Below are positions 42,120-50,174 of a stretch of DNA of 64,000 nt, piece by piece. The notes under the pieces were generated by a model. The model was not told the DNA's origin, did no database searches, and saw only the letters and a program-made list of their open reading frames with translations. Each line of letters starts with the position of its first letter. Position 1 is the stretch's first letter. The stretch is taken from the NCBI GenBank assembly GCA_910589145.1, contig CAJUSD010000010.1, positions 1-64,000 on the forward strand, written 5' to 3'. Made by a program: the position numbers and the translations under genes. Source of the DNA: an uncultured Oscillospiraceae bacterium. GTDB lineage: Bacteria > Bacillota > Clostridia > Oscillospirales > Ruminococcaceae.

Positions 42120-43514
42120 TCAGCTTGACTGCATAACAGTCCCTGGATATTGCCCGAACCGGAGCTCACTGCTGTCTAATAGGGATTTATAAACGCTGGT
42201 AATCCGGTTCCATGTTTCCATTCCTACAATTCCATCTGCCGCCAAACCGTACTGTCTCTGGAAAGAGATAACAGAGTTATAAGTTTGATCTCCAAAATAC
42301 CCTGTGATTGGAACAGCAGGAATCGACGAGTCATTAAGGGAGATTGCCGTTAAATATTCCTGCAGCAAACTTACGTTTTCTCCGCGGCTTCCTGAACGCA
42401 GGGTATACCCTGGATAGGGCTGGGCAGTCGTTACATCAAATACTGGGACAAGTGCGCCTGCCCCTTTTACTGCCCGGTACAGATAAATCCAGGTCTGCCG
42501 GCCTACAATTCCATCTTGGGTTAGTCCGTATTGACGCTGAAAAGCCATAACAGCATTGCGGGTCGCCTCTCCAAAAATGCCGTCAATCGCAACCGGCGGG
42601 ATAGAGTTGTTAAACCTTCCCACTACCTGGAGATAGTATTGTACAATCTTTACTCCGTCCCCAGTGCTGCCCATCTGGAGCGTATTTGGAAACTGCTGGG
42701 ATATTTCAGAAAATTGTAATCCCTCAGAATTCAGTTCCGCCAAGCGCTTTACATTGTTGTATACAAATGCAATCTGATACCAGGTGGACTTTCCAACAAT
42801 GCCATCTGGCGTCAACTTGAAAATTTCTTGGAATTTCCGCACTGCGCTTGCAGTTGCAGCATTAAAATTCCCGTCTATTGTGGGAATCTTAGGGATAGAG
42901 GGATAGTTCTGAGCAATCCGGTTCAGGCGTATCTGGAGATACCGCACTTCATTGCTTCTCTGCCCGTATTCCAGGGGATAGCCTGGGTAGGATTCCTGTA
43001 TCGCCTGAACAGGAGCATCCTGCACAATCTCAATATCGTCTCCATAATAATACTGAAGAATTTCATAGGGAGTCATTCCCTGTTTCGCAAGCTCCACTGT
43101 TCCCCATTGGGAAAGCCCTTCGCAGGTGACTGTCGTCCCATTGCAAAACTGGGCAAACAGTGGTTCTGCACTTCCCTGACGGCGAAGGTAGTTATTAAAT
43201 ATTTCGTCAACGATGGAATTAACGGAACCAAAAATATCCCGCCCGTGTATGTACTTTTGGTCATATTGGGTGGAGGAGGTAATGTCAAAGGAATACCCCT
43301 GGCTCCTGTACCATTCAGTAAAAATACGGTTGAGGGCAAAGGATATCTGCGCATAAATATTGGCGCGCAGTGCGCTTTCCGGCCAGGTGGGATAGATTTC
43401 ACTGGAGGCCACATTTTTGATATAATCTGGAAAAGAAACTGTAACATTGGCCGCGTTGGAGTTTGGGGTTCCCAGATGGACGGTGATAGATTCTGGAATA
43501 TATACAGACGGCAC
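42120..43514 (-). CDS. SpoIID-like plus triple peptidoglycan-binding protein (trio member 2)
   Basis: A 464-residue protein. The N-terminal half (about 1-165) has a SpoIID/LytB-like pattern (ALRANIYAQISFALNRIF, then YHGRDIF-type and FCNGTTVTCEGLSQWGTVELA), then three PG_binding_1 repeats (about 180-245, 285-350, 375-440), each with the GIVG or GIFG-AT...AFQ pattern. There is no signal peptide. The start is GTG with an AAGGAGGG site. SpoIID is a membrane-anchored transglycosylase of engulfment; this protein has the SpoIID-like domain without an anchor, which is unusual. It probably acts with its two neighbours, in the mother cell or after lysis. Confidence 0.75.
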   Translation of the reverse strand: MPSVYIPESITVHLGTPNSNAANVTVSFPDYIKNVASSEIYPTWPESALRANIYAQISFALNRIFTEWYRSQGYSFDITSSTQYDQKYIHGRDIFGSVNSIVDEIFNNYLRRQGSAEPLFAQFCNGTTVTCEGLSQWGTVELAKQGMTPYEILQYYYGDDIEIVQDAPVQAIQESYPGYPLEYGQRSNEVRYLQIRLNRIAQNYPSIPKIPTIDGNFNAATASAVRKFQEIFKLTPDGIVGKSTWYQIAFVYNNVKRLAELNSEGLQFSEISQQFPNTLQMGSTGDGVKIVQYYLQVVGRFNNSIPPVAIDGIFGEATRNAVMAFQRQYGLTQDGIVGRQTWIYLYRAVKGAGALVPVFDVTTAQPYPGYTLRSGSRGENVSLLQEYLTAISLNDSSIPAVPITGYFGDQTYNSVISFQRQYGLAADGIVGMETWNRITSVYKSLLDSSELRFGQYPGTVMQSS

Positions 43515-43535
43515 TGTCGTCCCTCCTTATGTCCA

Positions 43536-44315
43536 TTACAGGCTGGTATAATTTTCCCCCGCGCGGGAGGGCGGAGGTACGGGGGCTTCCAGCAGCGGAA
43601 TCAATTCCACTGGAAGCAGAGTGGACATTCCCCCAAAAAGTGCAACATTGCCATGGAATTGGGGCTGGTATCCTTCTGCTGCAACAACAACCCGATATAC
43701 AGTATAGGGCAGATATTCCCCAGGTTCCTGGGTCAATGCCCTGTCTGGAGCGGGCAGGGTGATTACTGGGGTTTGGCCGCTTTCGTCAGTGGTCATTACC
43801 CGGATCAGGGTTTCCAGAGGCTGGCCCGGATCCTGGCGGGAGAGAAGAACCAAAACATTCGGGATTGGAATGGCCTGCTGTGCTGCCGTTACAAGTATTT
43901 GCAGAGTTGCCTCGTCAGTGAGAGGCGCAGGCTTTGCGTTGTTTGGAGCAAGGGCTTCTTCATCCTCTGGCGCAACGTCTTCATTTAAATTTTGGATTTC
44001 CTCATTTTCTGTTGGTGCTGGAGCGTTTGCAGGTTCTGGCTGCACAGATGGTTCCTCAATAATCTGTTCCATTGGTTCAGGCGGCTGTATTGAAATGGGC
44101 GGGGCTTCCATAGGGATGGCTGCCGATGCCGGAACTGCCGGTTCCTCAAACGCTGCCGGAGAAGTACTGGGAGACGTTCTGCCCAACATTGCGTCAACGC
44201 TTCGACGGATTGCAAGCAGTTCGTCTGCATAACGCTGCCGCATAGCATCAAAGTCCTGTTGGCTGATGACGTTAGGGGAAGAACGGGATAAATCGTTTTG
44301 AGATGTATCTTCCAT
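43536..44315 (-). CDS. Pro/Glu-rich protein with C-terminal beta domain (trio member 1)
   Basis: A 259-residue protein without signal peptide. The N-terminus is a short helix (QQDFDAMRQRYADELLAIRRSVDAML), residues about 48-130 are a disordered linker rich in Pro, Ala and Glu, and residues about 133-250 form a predicted beta sandwich (LQILVTAAQQAIPIPNVLVLL ... YTVYRVVVAAEGYQP), similar to carboxypeptidase-regulatory-like folds. I know no function for it. It is the first gene of the unit with the SpoIID-like and peptidoglycan-binding proteins. The promoter region has a CATAAAGTA box on the minus strand, which could be a mother-cell sigma -10. Confidence 0.6.
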   Translation of the reverse strand: MEDTSQNDLSRSSPNVISQQDFDAMRQRYADELLAIRRSVDAMLGRTSPSTSPAAFEEPAVPASAAIPMEAPPISIQPPEPMEQIIEEPSVQPEPANAPAPTENEEIQNLNEDVAPEDEEALAPNNAKPAPLTDEATLQILVTAAQQAIPIPNVLVLLSRQDPGQPLETLIRVMTTDESGQTPVITLPAPDRALTQEPGEYLPYTVYRVVVAAEGYQPQFHGNVALFGGMSTLLPVELIPLLEAPVPPPSRAGENYTSL

Positions 44316-44408
44316 ATCCTTACCTGCCTTTCCGTTGTAGTCTTTACCTACTTTATGCGGCTGGGAGGATTTTCATAACCTGCCAGGAGGTTTTTTTCAG
44401 GTTTTGTC

Positions 44409-44438
44409 TTGGATTGTAAGATAGGAAAGGTGTATAAT
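44409..44438 (+). promoter_or_regulatory. promoter of niaR
   Basis: TTGGAT, 18-nt spacer, TATAAT, with an extended TG. An AT-rich inverted stretch follows and could carry an autoregulatory site, but no defined NiaR box was recognised. Confidence 0.5.
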
Positions 44439-44581
44439 GGGAATAATAGACACAATCATTATAATTGAGTTCGATAAAGTAAATATGTAGGATAACTTTA
44501 GGCAGGCACCACCTGAAGCAAATGAAAAAGGGCTCAGGAGACTGCCGCAGAACTCACATTAAAATAAAGGAGGGCAACCCA

Positions 44582-45124
44582 ATGGGAATAAACAGCGCTG
44601 CACAAAGAAGGGCTGATATTATTAAAATCCTGTCACAATCTGAGGAGGCAGTCAGCGCGTCCGCATTAGCAGCCCAGTTAAAAGTCAGCCGTCAGATTGT
44701 TGTAGGAGATGTTGCATTGCTGCGTGCCGCAGGGGAACAGATAACAGCTACCCCTCGGGGGTATTTGCTGGAAAAGAATCAGACAATGAAAAATGATGAA
44801 AGGTATATTCGGACGATTGCCTGTAAACACCATTTAGGGGATGCGCTGGCAAGAGAACTATATACCGTTGTAGATAACGGCGGGGAATTATTGGATGTGA
44901 TTGTAGAACATCCGCTTTACGGGCAGCTTTCCGGGACTTTGAAAATACGTTCGCGCTATGACGCAAAAGCATTTTTGGATAAGGTGGAAGAATTTAGCGC
45001 CCAGCCGCTGGCTGTATTAACAGATGGGATACATTTACATACCCTTGCTTGTGATGGTGAAGATTCTTTTCAGAGGATTGTCCAGGCTTTGGCGGAACAA
45101 GGGATTTTGTTGGAAAATGTATAG
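44582..45124 (+). CDS. niaR: NiaR-type niacin-responsive repressor
   Basis: A 180-residue regulator with an N-terminal HTH_11 winged helix (ILSQSEEAVSASALAAQLKVSRQIVVGDVALLR) and a C-terminal 3H domain, with the three conserved histidines visible in CKHHLGD, VIVEHPLYG and DGIHLHT. In Firmicutes NiaR uses nicotinate to repress NAD-synthesis and niacin-uptake genes. ATG 44582 has AAGGAGGG upstream; the upstream in-frame ATG at 44522 lacks a site. No NAD genes lie nearby, so it probably acts in trans. A strong terminator follows. Confidence 0.92.
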   Translation: MGINSAAQRRADIIKILSQSEEAVSASALAAQLKVSRQIVVGDVALLRAAGEQITATPRGYLLEKNQTMKNDERYIRTIACKHHLGDALARELYTVVDNGGELLDVIVEHPLYGQLSGTLKIRSRYDAKAFLDKVEEFSAQPLAVLTDGIHLHTLACDGEDSFQRIVQALAEQGILLENV

Positions 45125-45167
45125 CGGCTGCACAATTTTTTAAGAGTGGGTATTGAGGGGCAATTTT

Positions 45168-45214
45168 AAAAGGCTGGGTAGAAACCATTTGAGGTTTTTA
45201 CCCAGCCTTTTTGC
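45168..45214. terminator. terminator after niaR
   Basis: A stem of 19 bp with one G-U pair (AAAAGGCTGGGTA and TACCCAGCCTTTT as the main part) and a 6-nt loop, with TTTTT after it. It overlaps the decayed end of the aldo/keto reductase fragment. Confidence 0.9.
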
Positions 45215-45437
45215 AACTGCGGCATCCAATACAGGCGGAAGGCTGTTTTTCCGGGGGAAAAGCTATTAAAGCCATGGGCAAAATGAATCCGCCCCCTGTA
45301 AAACTATGTTCATTATAAAGGTCTAAGAGTGTGGGAATGTCTAAGCCCTTGGGACAATGAGCGGTACAGTAGCGGCAGGCTGTACAGGGCAGCGCCCCGC
45401 TCAACATTCCGTCCGCAACGGGAAGCAGTGTGTCCAT
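45198..45437 (-). pseudogene. fragment of an aldo/keto reductase with Fe-S domain
   Basis: The 79 codons match the C-terminal ferredoxin-like part of large clostridial aldo/keto reductases: LPCTACRYCTAHCPKGLDIP, then LYNEHSF, and ACIGCRSCKK, the last cluster being cut. After CKK the frame runs into the niaR terminator and stops (KKAG), so the final cysteine of the second cluster (CPQ) is lost. The N-terminal barrel is entirely missing. It is therefore a remnant; the apparent ATG at 45437 is a chance internal methionine. Confidence 0.75.
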
Positions 45438-45538
45438 TGCTTTGCTGTTTCATAAATGATAGCATGAAGGACACTTGATTTCAAATATTTAGATTGGATA
45501 TGTTGTAATGCTTAAAAGGTATATTTGAAGTTGGGTTT

Positions 45539-45561
45539 ATTTTTCATAGAGAATGAAAAAT
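45539..45561 (-). terminator. hairpin behind the XRE gene
   Basis: ATTTTTCAT and ATGAAAAAT pair over 9 bp with an AGAGA loop, 10 nt beyond the stop of the XRE gene. The T content on either side is modest. Confidence 0.5.
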
Positions 45562-45570
45562 GTTTTTTCT

Positions 45571-45906
45571 TCATAATTCATTTAGACTTTCAACTAATTG
45601 AATAATACAGTTTTGGAATAAATCTTTTTGCTTTGGCGATAGGGTATCAAGTGAAAATAAGATAAGATTTTCTTTATCTATTTTAGTTAAACTGTCTTGA
45701 AGCAGATAATCCATAGATACACCAGCTGTATTTGCAATTCGTACACAAGTTTCTAATTTAGGAACCTTTAGTCCATGCTCAATATCTGCAAGATATCGTT
45801 CAGAAATGTTACATCGTTCTGCAAATTCTGTCATTGTTAGATTACGGGCAGTCCTGCACGTTCGCAATCGTTTTCCCATAAGTGCTATATTTAAACCATT
45901 TTCCAT
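45571..45906 (-). CDS. XRE-family HTH transcriptional regulator
   Basis: A 111-residue protein with one helix-turn-helix domain (about 10-68: KRLRTCRTARNLTMTEFAERCN, ISERYLADIEHGLKVPKLETCVRI, then GVSMDYLLQDS), and a C-terminal 40-residue helical extension likely used for dimerisation. A GGAGG site lies 9 nt before the ATG. It is transcribed away from the radical SAM gene at 46188, and a palindrome at 45946-45962 lies in the shared upstream region. It probably controls that gene and itself, by inference. Confidence 0.88.
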   Translation of the reverse strand: MENGLNIALMGKRLRTCRTARNLTMTEFAERCNISERYLADIEHGLKVPKLETCVRIANTAGVSMDYLLQDSLTKIDKENLILFSLDTLSPKQKDLFQNCIIQLVESLNEL

Positions 45907-45945
45907 TATTTATATCCTCCAAGAAATTTCATATCATATAAACAG

Positions 45946-45962
45946 ATATACATTAAGTATAT
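45946..45962. promoter_or_regulatory. palindrome in the divergent XRE / radical SAM region
   Basis: ATATAC-ATTAA-GTATAT, a perfect 6+6 bp palindrome 40-56 nt upstream of the XRE start. Size and position fit an XRE operator; no second copy is visible elsewhere in the window. The surrounding 281-nt gap shows no other structure. Confidence 0.4.
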
Positions 45963-46187
45963 ATTTAGTTTTTAGTATTTAAAATGATTTATCAGGGGAA
46001 AAATAATAGATTTTATGAATAACCTGTTCATATTATAAAAAGCCAGAGTTTATAACTGGCAGTTATAGACTTTTCTAAAAATGTGATGTAAAATGAGGAT
46101 GGAGTTTAGAACCTGACAGATACATAGTCTAGCCAGGGAATTGGTTCTATGATTAATTAAGCGCATGTTATTTAGGGAGGTATATTC

Positions 46188-47057
46188 TTGAGGTTCAAAC
46201 GCATCTACGTTGAAATATCAAATTTATGTAATCTGCAATGTGGGTTTTGCAGCCCGCTGAAACGTGAAAAAGGCATGATGTCGGCGGAACAGTTCCGCAT
46301 AGCGGCTAAACAGCTTCAACCATATACCCATTACCTATATTTACATTTAAAAGGAGAACCGCTGCTGCACCCGCAGTTGGAGGAAATCCTAGAAGCCTGC
46401 GGGGAGCTGGGGCTTGAGGTAAACGTTACCACCAACGGCACCCTTTTAAAAGAAAAACAGGAAATCCTGTTTTGCCAAAGGGCAGTCCGCCAGGTAAATA
46501 TATCTGTCCACAGTTTTTCACAGCTTCCGGCGGAAAAAGCGAAAAACTGCCTTTTGGATGCAGTAGCCTTTGGAAAACTGGCGGCAGAACAAGGAAGGCC
46601 GTTCGTTATTTACCGGATGTGGAACCTTGGAAAAGGAAAGGCAATCACCTCGGAAAGCCTGGAAATCCTGGAACAGATTGGAAAGGAGTTTCCAACTGCT
46701 CATAATTTGGAAGAAGAACTCAGCATTAAAAAAAGCGCGGCAGTTGCCAAAGGAATTTTCCTAAGCTGGGAAGAAGAATTTATCTGGCCCTCTTTGGATG
46801 CGCCGCTTGTTCCTGATTCCGGGAAATGCTATGGAACCCGGCAGATGCTGGGGGTGCTATGGGACGGGACAGTTGTGCCTTGCTGCTTGGACGGCAGCGG
46901 GGAGGCGCCTTTGGGAAATTTGTTTCAAATGCCTTTTTCAGATATTGTCGAGTCTGAAACACTGCAAAAAGCTGCTTCAGGCTTTGACGGCGGCAGGGCG
47001 GTTTTGGAATTATGTAAACATTGCAGTTACAGATTGAAGTTTCGTCCAGGGAAATAG
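46188..47057 (+). CDS. radical SAM/SPASM protein of unknown product
   Basis: A 289-residue radical SAM enzyme with Cys14, Cys18 and Cys21 (CNLQCGFC) as the 4Fe-4S/SAM site, GEPLLHP, and VTTNGTLL. A C-terminal SPASM-like set follows, with CYGTRQML near 222, CCLDG near 240 and CKHCSYR near 281, about four to five cysteines. SPASM enzymes often modify peptides (RiPPs) or act in cofactor synthesis. No obvious precursor peptide is present, but an 18-codon ORF follows immediately. The start is TTG with a GGGAGG site 7 nt upstream. The divergent XRE gene is the likely regulator. Confidence 0.85.
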   Translation: MRFKRIYVEISNLCNLQCGFCSPLKREKGMMSAEQFRIAAKQLQPYTHYLYLHLKGEPLLHPQLEEILEACGELGLEVNVTTNGTLLKEKQEILFCQRAVRQVNISVHSFSQLPAEKAKNCLLDAVAFGKLAAEQGRPFVIYRMWNLGKGKAITSESLEILEQIGKEFPTAHNLEEELSIKKSAAVAKGIFLSWEEEFIWPSLDAPLVPDSGKCYGTRQMLGVLWDGTVVPCCLDGSGEAPLGNLFQMPFSDIVESETLQKAASGFDGGRAVLELCKHCSYRLKFRPGK

Positions 47058-47068
47058 GGAGGATTATA

Positions 47069-47125
47069 ATGGATCAAAAGAAATTTGAAGCTTTGCTTAC
47101 ACTTCCAGAGGAGGCGGGTTCATGA
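47069..47125 (+). CDS. possible 18-residue leader peptide or gene remnant
   Basis: ATG 47069 has GGGAGGA upstream and encodes MDQKKFEALLTLPEEAGS, with its stop overlapping the ATG of the DUF3791 remnant (ATGA). It is too short to assign and has no leader-core features of a RiPP (no cysteines, few Ser/Thr). It might be the truncated start of a DUF3990- or DUF3791-type partner. Confidence 0.3.
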   Translation: MDQKKFEALLTLPEEAGS

Positions 47126-47323
47126 GTAAAGAAGGTAAATACCTGGTCTTTTGTGTGGAACGGTACAAGGCTGCAAAGGGCTTAACTGGAATACAGGTTT
47201 CAGGTTTGGAATTATGTCTATGACTGCTTTGAAGCACTGCATGTAACCGGAGAAAACTATATGATTAACGACATCGACCAATATATTGAGGAAAGGCGCT
47301 TAAATCCTGCACTGTTAGAATGA
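47122..47323 (+). pseudogene. frameshifted DUF3791 gene
   Basis: ATG 47122 opens MSKEGKYLVFCVERYKAAKGLTGIQV, characteristic of DUF3791, then drifts to a stop near 47224. In another frame the family's second half follows, VWNYVYDCFEALHVTGENY, then INDIDQYIEERR, to TGA 47321-47323. About six residues of the family's LF-containing turn and one frame are missing at the junction near 47205, so a small deletion broke it. DUF3791 genes often sit beside DUF3990 in gut Firmicutes; no partner survives here. Confidence 0.75.
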
Positions 47324-47390
47324 AGGAGGGAGTTTCACCTTTTCCCGAACTTCCCCATAAAATGTAGTAACGCAAAAGGGGGAATGGTGT

Positions 47391-47744
47391 ATGTCGTTCG
47401 GGATTATTTTTACATATGGCTTTTTAGGGTTTCTTGCTGCGGTGGGGTTCCTGTTTCTTGCAGTTCGCTTTGTACAGTATATCCTTTGCCGGACGCCGCC
47501 CAAAACGCTGCGTCTGATTGCCGTTGTCCCCGTTTCAAAGGGCGAAGGCGGCAAAATTGCAGATGAAATCTGGCAGTACCGTTTTTTCCTTGACCAGCAG
47601 CAGGCTTCTGATGGATTCCTCCTTTTGGTTGGGAACAACCTGGATGAAGAATCCCTGCAATGCTGCTGCATTCTCTCAGAAACCTATCCCTGGATCCGTT
47701 TTTGTACAGCCGAAGAATTTGAAAGAATGCAGTTGGCTTTTTGA
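47391..47744 (+). CDS. small protein with N-terminal membrane helix
   Basis: A 117-residue protein with one hydrophobic helix (about 5-32), followed by a soluble domain (TLRLIAVVPVSKGEGGKIADEIW, FLLLVGNNLDEESLQCCCILSE), a pattern that suggests an alpha/beta fold with a glycine-rich loop. No family was recognised. The start ATG has an AAGGGGG site. Its neighbours are the DUF3791 remnant and recD2, and a promoter for recD2 lies after it. Confidence 0.6.
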   Translation: MSFGIIFTYGFLGFLAAVGFLFLAVRFVQYILCRTPPKTLRLIAVVPVSKGEGGKIADEIWQYRFFLDQQQASDGFLLLVGNNLDEESLQCCCILSETYPWIRFCTAEEFERMQLAF

Positions 47745-47774
47745 TTCTTTACAAAAACAAAACAGATTTTCGCA

Positions 47775-47803
47775 TTTACAAGAAAGTCAACGTGTATTAT
47801 AAT
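47775..47803 (+). promoter_or_regulatory. promoter of recD2 and the following genes
   Basis: TTTACA, 17-nt spacer, TATAAT, about 35 nt upstream of the recD2 start. It may drive the whole recD2-comFC-mreB-met-SiR run, since no terminator is visible before 56972. Confidence 0.75.
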
Positions 47804-47837
47804 GGAACAATAGGAAATCGGAAGGGGGTTTGTGCAA

Positions 47838-50174
47838 GTGGAATCTAAAACGCTGCAATCCATCACAGGTTCCGTTGAAGAAATTGTATATCATAATGAA
47901 GAAACAGGTTTTACGGTTCTGCTCCTTAACGATGGGGAAGAACTGCAAACCGTAGTAGGCCAGATGATGGATATTGCAGAAGGAGAAGATCTCAAGGCTA
48001 CAGGGCGTTTTACCACGCATCCCTCTTACGGGCCGCAGTTCAAGGCGGAAGTAGTCGAAAGAAGCCTTCCAGCCACCAGTTCTGCTATCTTAAAGTACCT
48101 TGGTTCCAGAGCAATTAAAGGCATAGGCCCTACCCTGGCGCGCCGCCTGGTTGAAGCATTTGGGGATAATACATTGGAAGTCATGGAACATCATCCAGAA
48201 GATTTGGCGCGGGTAGAAGGAATATCCAGACGAAAAGCTGTGGAAATCGGGGAAGAATTTAAACGTATTTTTGGGGTAAGGACAGTAATGCTGTTTTTAT
48301 CACAGCACGGGATAGACCCATCCACAAGTATCCGGGTATGGAAGGCTTATGGAAATTATGCTTCGGAGATGATTCAGGCAAATCCATATATTTTATGCAG
48401 CGATGATATAGGGATGGGTTTTGAAAAGGTAGACCAAATAGCTGTCAATATGGGGATTGAGTTCCAAAGCCCCAACCGGATAGGGGCGGCAATCGCCTAT
48501 GTGCTGCGGCATAACCTAAATAATGGACATACCTGTCTGCCGGAACAGGCGTTATGTGAAAAAGCGTCTGCATTGCTCAGGCTGGATATATCTTTGGTGG
48601 GAAAGCAGCTTGCCCAGGAGGAGGAAAGCCAGAATTTAATCAGCGATGTCAGCAAAGGCAGACGTTACTATTACCTGCCATATTTATACCGGGCAGAAAC
48701 ATATGTAGCTGGCAGACTTGTTATGATGCTGACGCTGGAAGAATCCTATATGGGGGATTTCGGGGATCAGATTGCCCTTTTGGAATCCCAGAATGGGGTT
48801 AAATATGCCCAGCTTCAAAAGAAGGCAATTGTTCAGGCGCTTTCACATAATTTATTTATCCTTACCGGCGGGCCGGGCACTGGAAAAACAACGACAGTCA
48901 ATGCAATTATTGAATTGTTTGAACAGCAGGGCAGCAAGGTAGCCTTAGCCGCTCCTACCGGGCGCGCGGCAAAACGGTTAAGCGAAGTAACAAAACGGGA
49001 AGCAAAAACCATCCACCGTTTATTGGAAGTGGATTTTAAGGATGGGAGCGGGGATTCTGTTCTTTCCCGATTCAAAAGAAATGAGAAAAATCCAATAGAT
49101 GCAGATATCATCATAGTGGATGAAATGTCAATGGTGGATATACTGCTGTTTGAATGTCTGATACGGGCGTTAAAGCTTACTGCACGGCTAATCATGGTAG
49201 GGGATTCAGACCAGCTTCCGTCGGTGGGCCCCGGAAACGTATTAAAAGATTTAATTGATTCGGGACGAATTGCAACGGTGCGTTTAACGGAGATATTCCG
49301 GCAGGCAGCACAAAGTTTAATTGTCACAAACGCCCATGCGATAGTGCGCGGGGAAATGCCGGAGCTTCGCCGGAAAGACAGCGATTTCTTTTTCCTGCAA
49401 AGCAGCAGCTATTCCAATACCGCCCAGCTGGTAACGGATTTATGCAGCCGGAGGCTCCCAAAATCTTACGGGTATTCTTCTTTATGGGATATCCAGGTAA
49501 TGGCTCCTAACCGTATCGGGGAATTGGGTACAATAGAGTTAAACCGGCGGATGCAGGAAGTATTGAACCCGCCCAACCCGGAAAAAAAGGAGATGTCTTA
49601 TGGCCCCTATACCTTCCGGGAAGGCGACAAGGTTATGCAGATCAAAAACAACTATGACATTGTATGGACGAAAGAGGACGGGGGACGGGGGACAGGCGTA
49701 TACAACGGAGATATTGGGTTTATTTTGACAATAGACAAGCCCGCCCGTGTTTTTGTGGTAAAGTATGATGAAAGGATTGTCAGCTATAGTTTTGACAATG
49801 CCGACGAGATAGAACTTGCTTTTGCTGTTACTGTCCATAAAAGCCAGGGATGCGAATTTGAAGCGGTTGTGCTTCCATTAATGAACAGCCGTTCGCGGTT
49901 ATATCACAGGAATTTATTCTATACCGCTGTAACGCGTGCGAAAAAATTGCTGGTGATTCTTGGCAGGCCGGATACCGTTCAATATTTGGTGGAGAACAGC
50001 CGGAAAACCCTTCGTTTTACCAGCCTTACAAGGTTCCTTTCTGAAGCATGGGAAAGTTCTGTTCCCGCGCCAGAGAATAAATTGGATTCGGCTATGGAGG
50101 AAACCACGCTGGAAGAACAGGCGGAAAATATTTCAGTTTCTTTGAAACAACAGGATGAGACAGGGGCTATATGA
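47838..50174 (+). CDS. recD2: ATP-dependent RecD2-type DNA helicase
   Basis: A 778-residue 5'-to-3' helicase of the RecD2 group, independent of RecBCD. N-terminal OB-like and helix-hairpin-helix region (about 90-150, GIGPTLARRLVEAFG, GISRRKAVEIG), Walker A GGPGTGKTT near 343, APTGRAAKRL, DEMSMVD, GDSDQLPSVGPG, and the C-terminal helicase domain ending in VHKSQGCEFEAV and TAVTRAKK. The GTG at 47838 has GGGGG 9 nt upstream; the GTG at 47832 is a little too near. comFC overlaps its end. It protects against replication stress in relatives. Confidence 0.95.
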   Translation: MESKTLQSITGSVEEIVYHNEETGFTVLLLNDGEELQTVVGQMMDIAEGEDLKATGRFTTHPSYGPQFKAEVVERSLPATSSAILKYLGSRAIKGIGPTLARRLVEAFGDNTLEVMEHHPEDLARVEGISRRKAVEIGEEFKRIFGVRTVMLFLSQHGIDPSTSIRVWKAYGNYASEMIQANPYILCSDDIGMGFEKVDQIAVNMGIEFQSPNRIGAAIAYVLRHNLNNGHTCLPEQALCEKASALLRLDISLVGKQLAQEEESQNLISDVSKGRRYYYLPYLYRAETYVAGRLVMMLTLEESYMGDFGDQIALLESQNGVKYAQLQKKAIVQALSHNLFILTGGPGTGKTTTVNAIIELFEQQGSKVALAAPTGRAAKRLSEVTKREAKTIHRLLEVDFKDGSGDSVLSRFKRNEKNPIDADIIIVDEMSMVDILLFECLIRALKLTARLIMVGDSDQLPSVGPGNVLKDLIDSGRIATVRLTEIFRQAAQSLIVTNAHAIVRGEMPELRRKDSDFFFLQSSSYSNTAQLVTDLCSRRLPKSYGYSSLWDIQVMAPNRIGELGTIELNRRMQEVLNPPNPEKKEMSYGPYTFREGDKVMQIKNNYDIVWTKEDGGRGTGVYNGDIGFILTIDKPARVFVVKYDERIVSYSFDNADEIELAFAVTVHKSQGCEFEAVVLPLMNSRSRLYHRNLFYTAVTRAKKLLVILGRPDTVQYLVENSRKTLRFTSLTRFLSEAWESSVPAPENKLDSAMEETTLEEQAENISVSLKQQDETGAI

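Noticed and set aside
42828..43988. A 386-codon plus-strand frame.
   Set aside because: It is antisense to the SpoIID-like gene and its neighbour, has no ribosome site and shows no family pattern; codon use of the minus-strand genes explains it.
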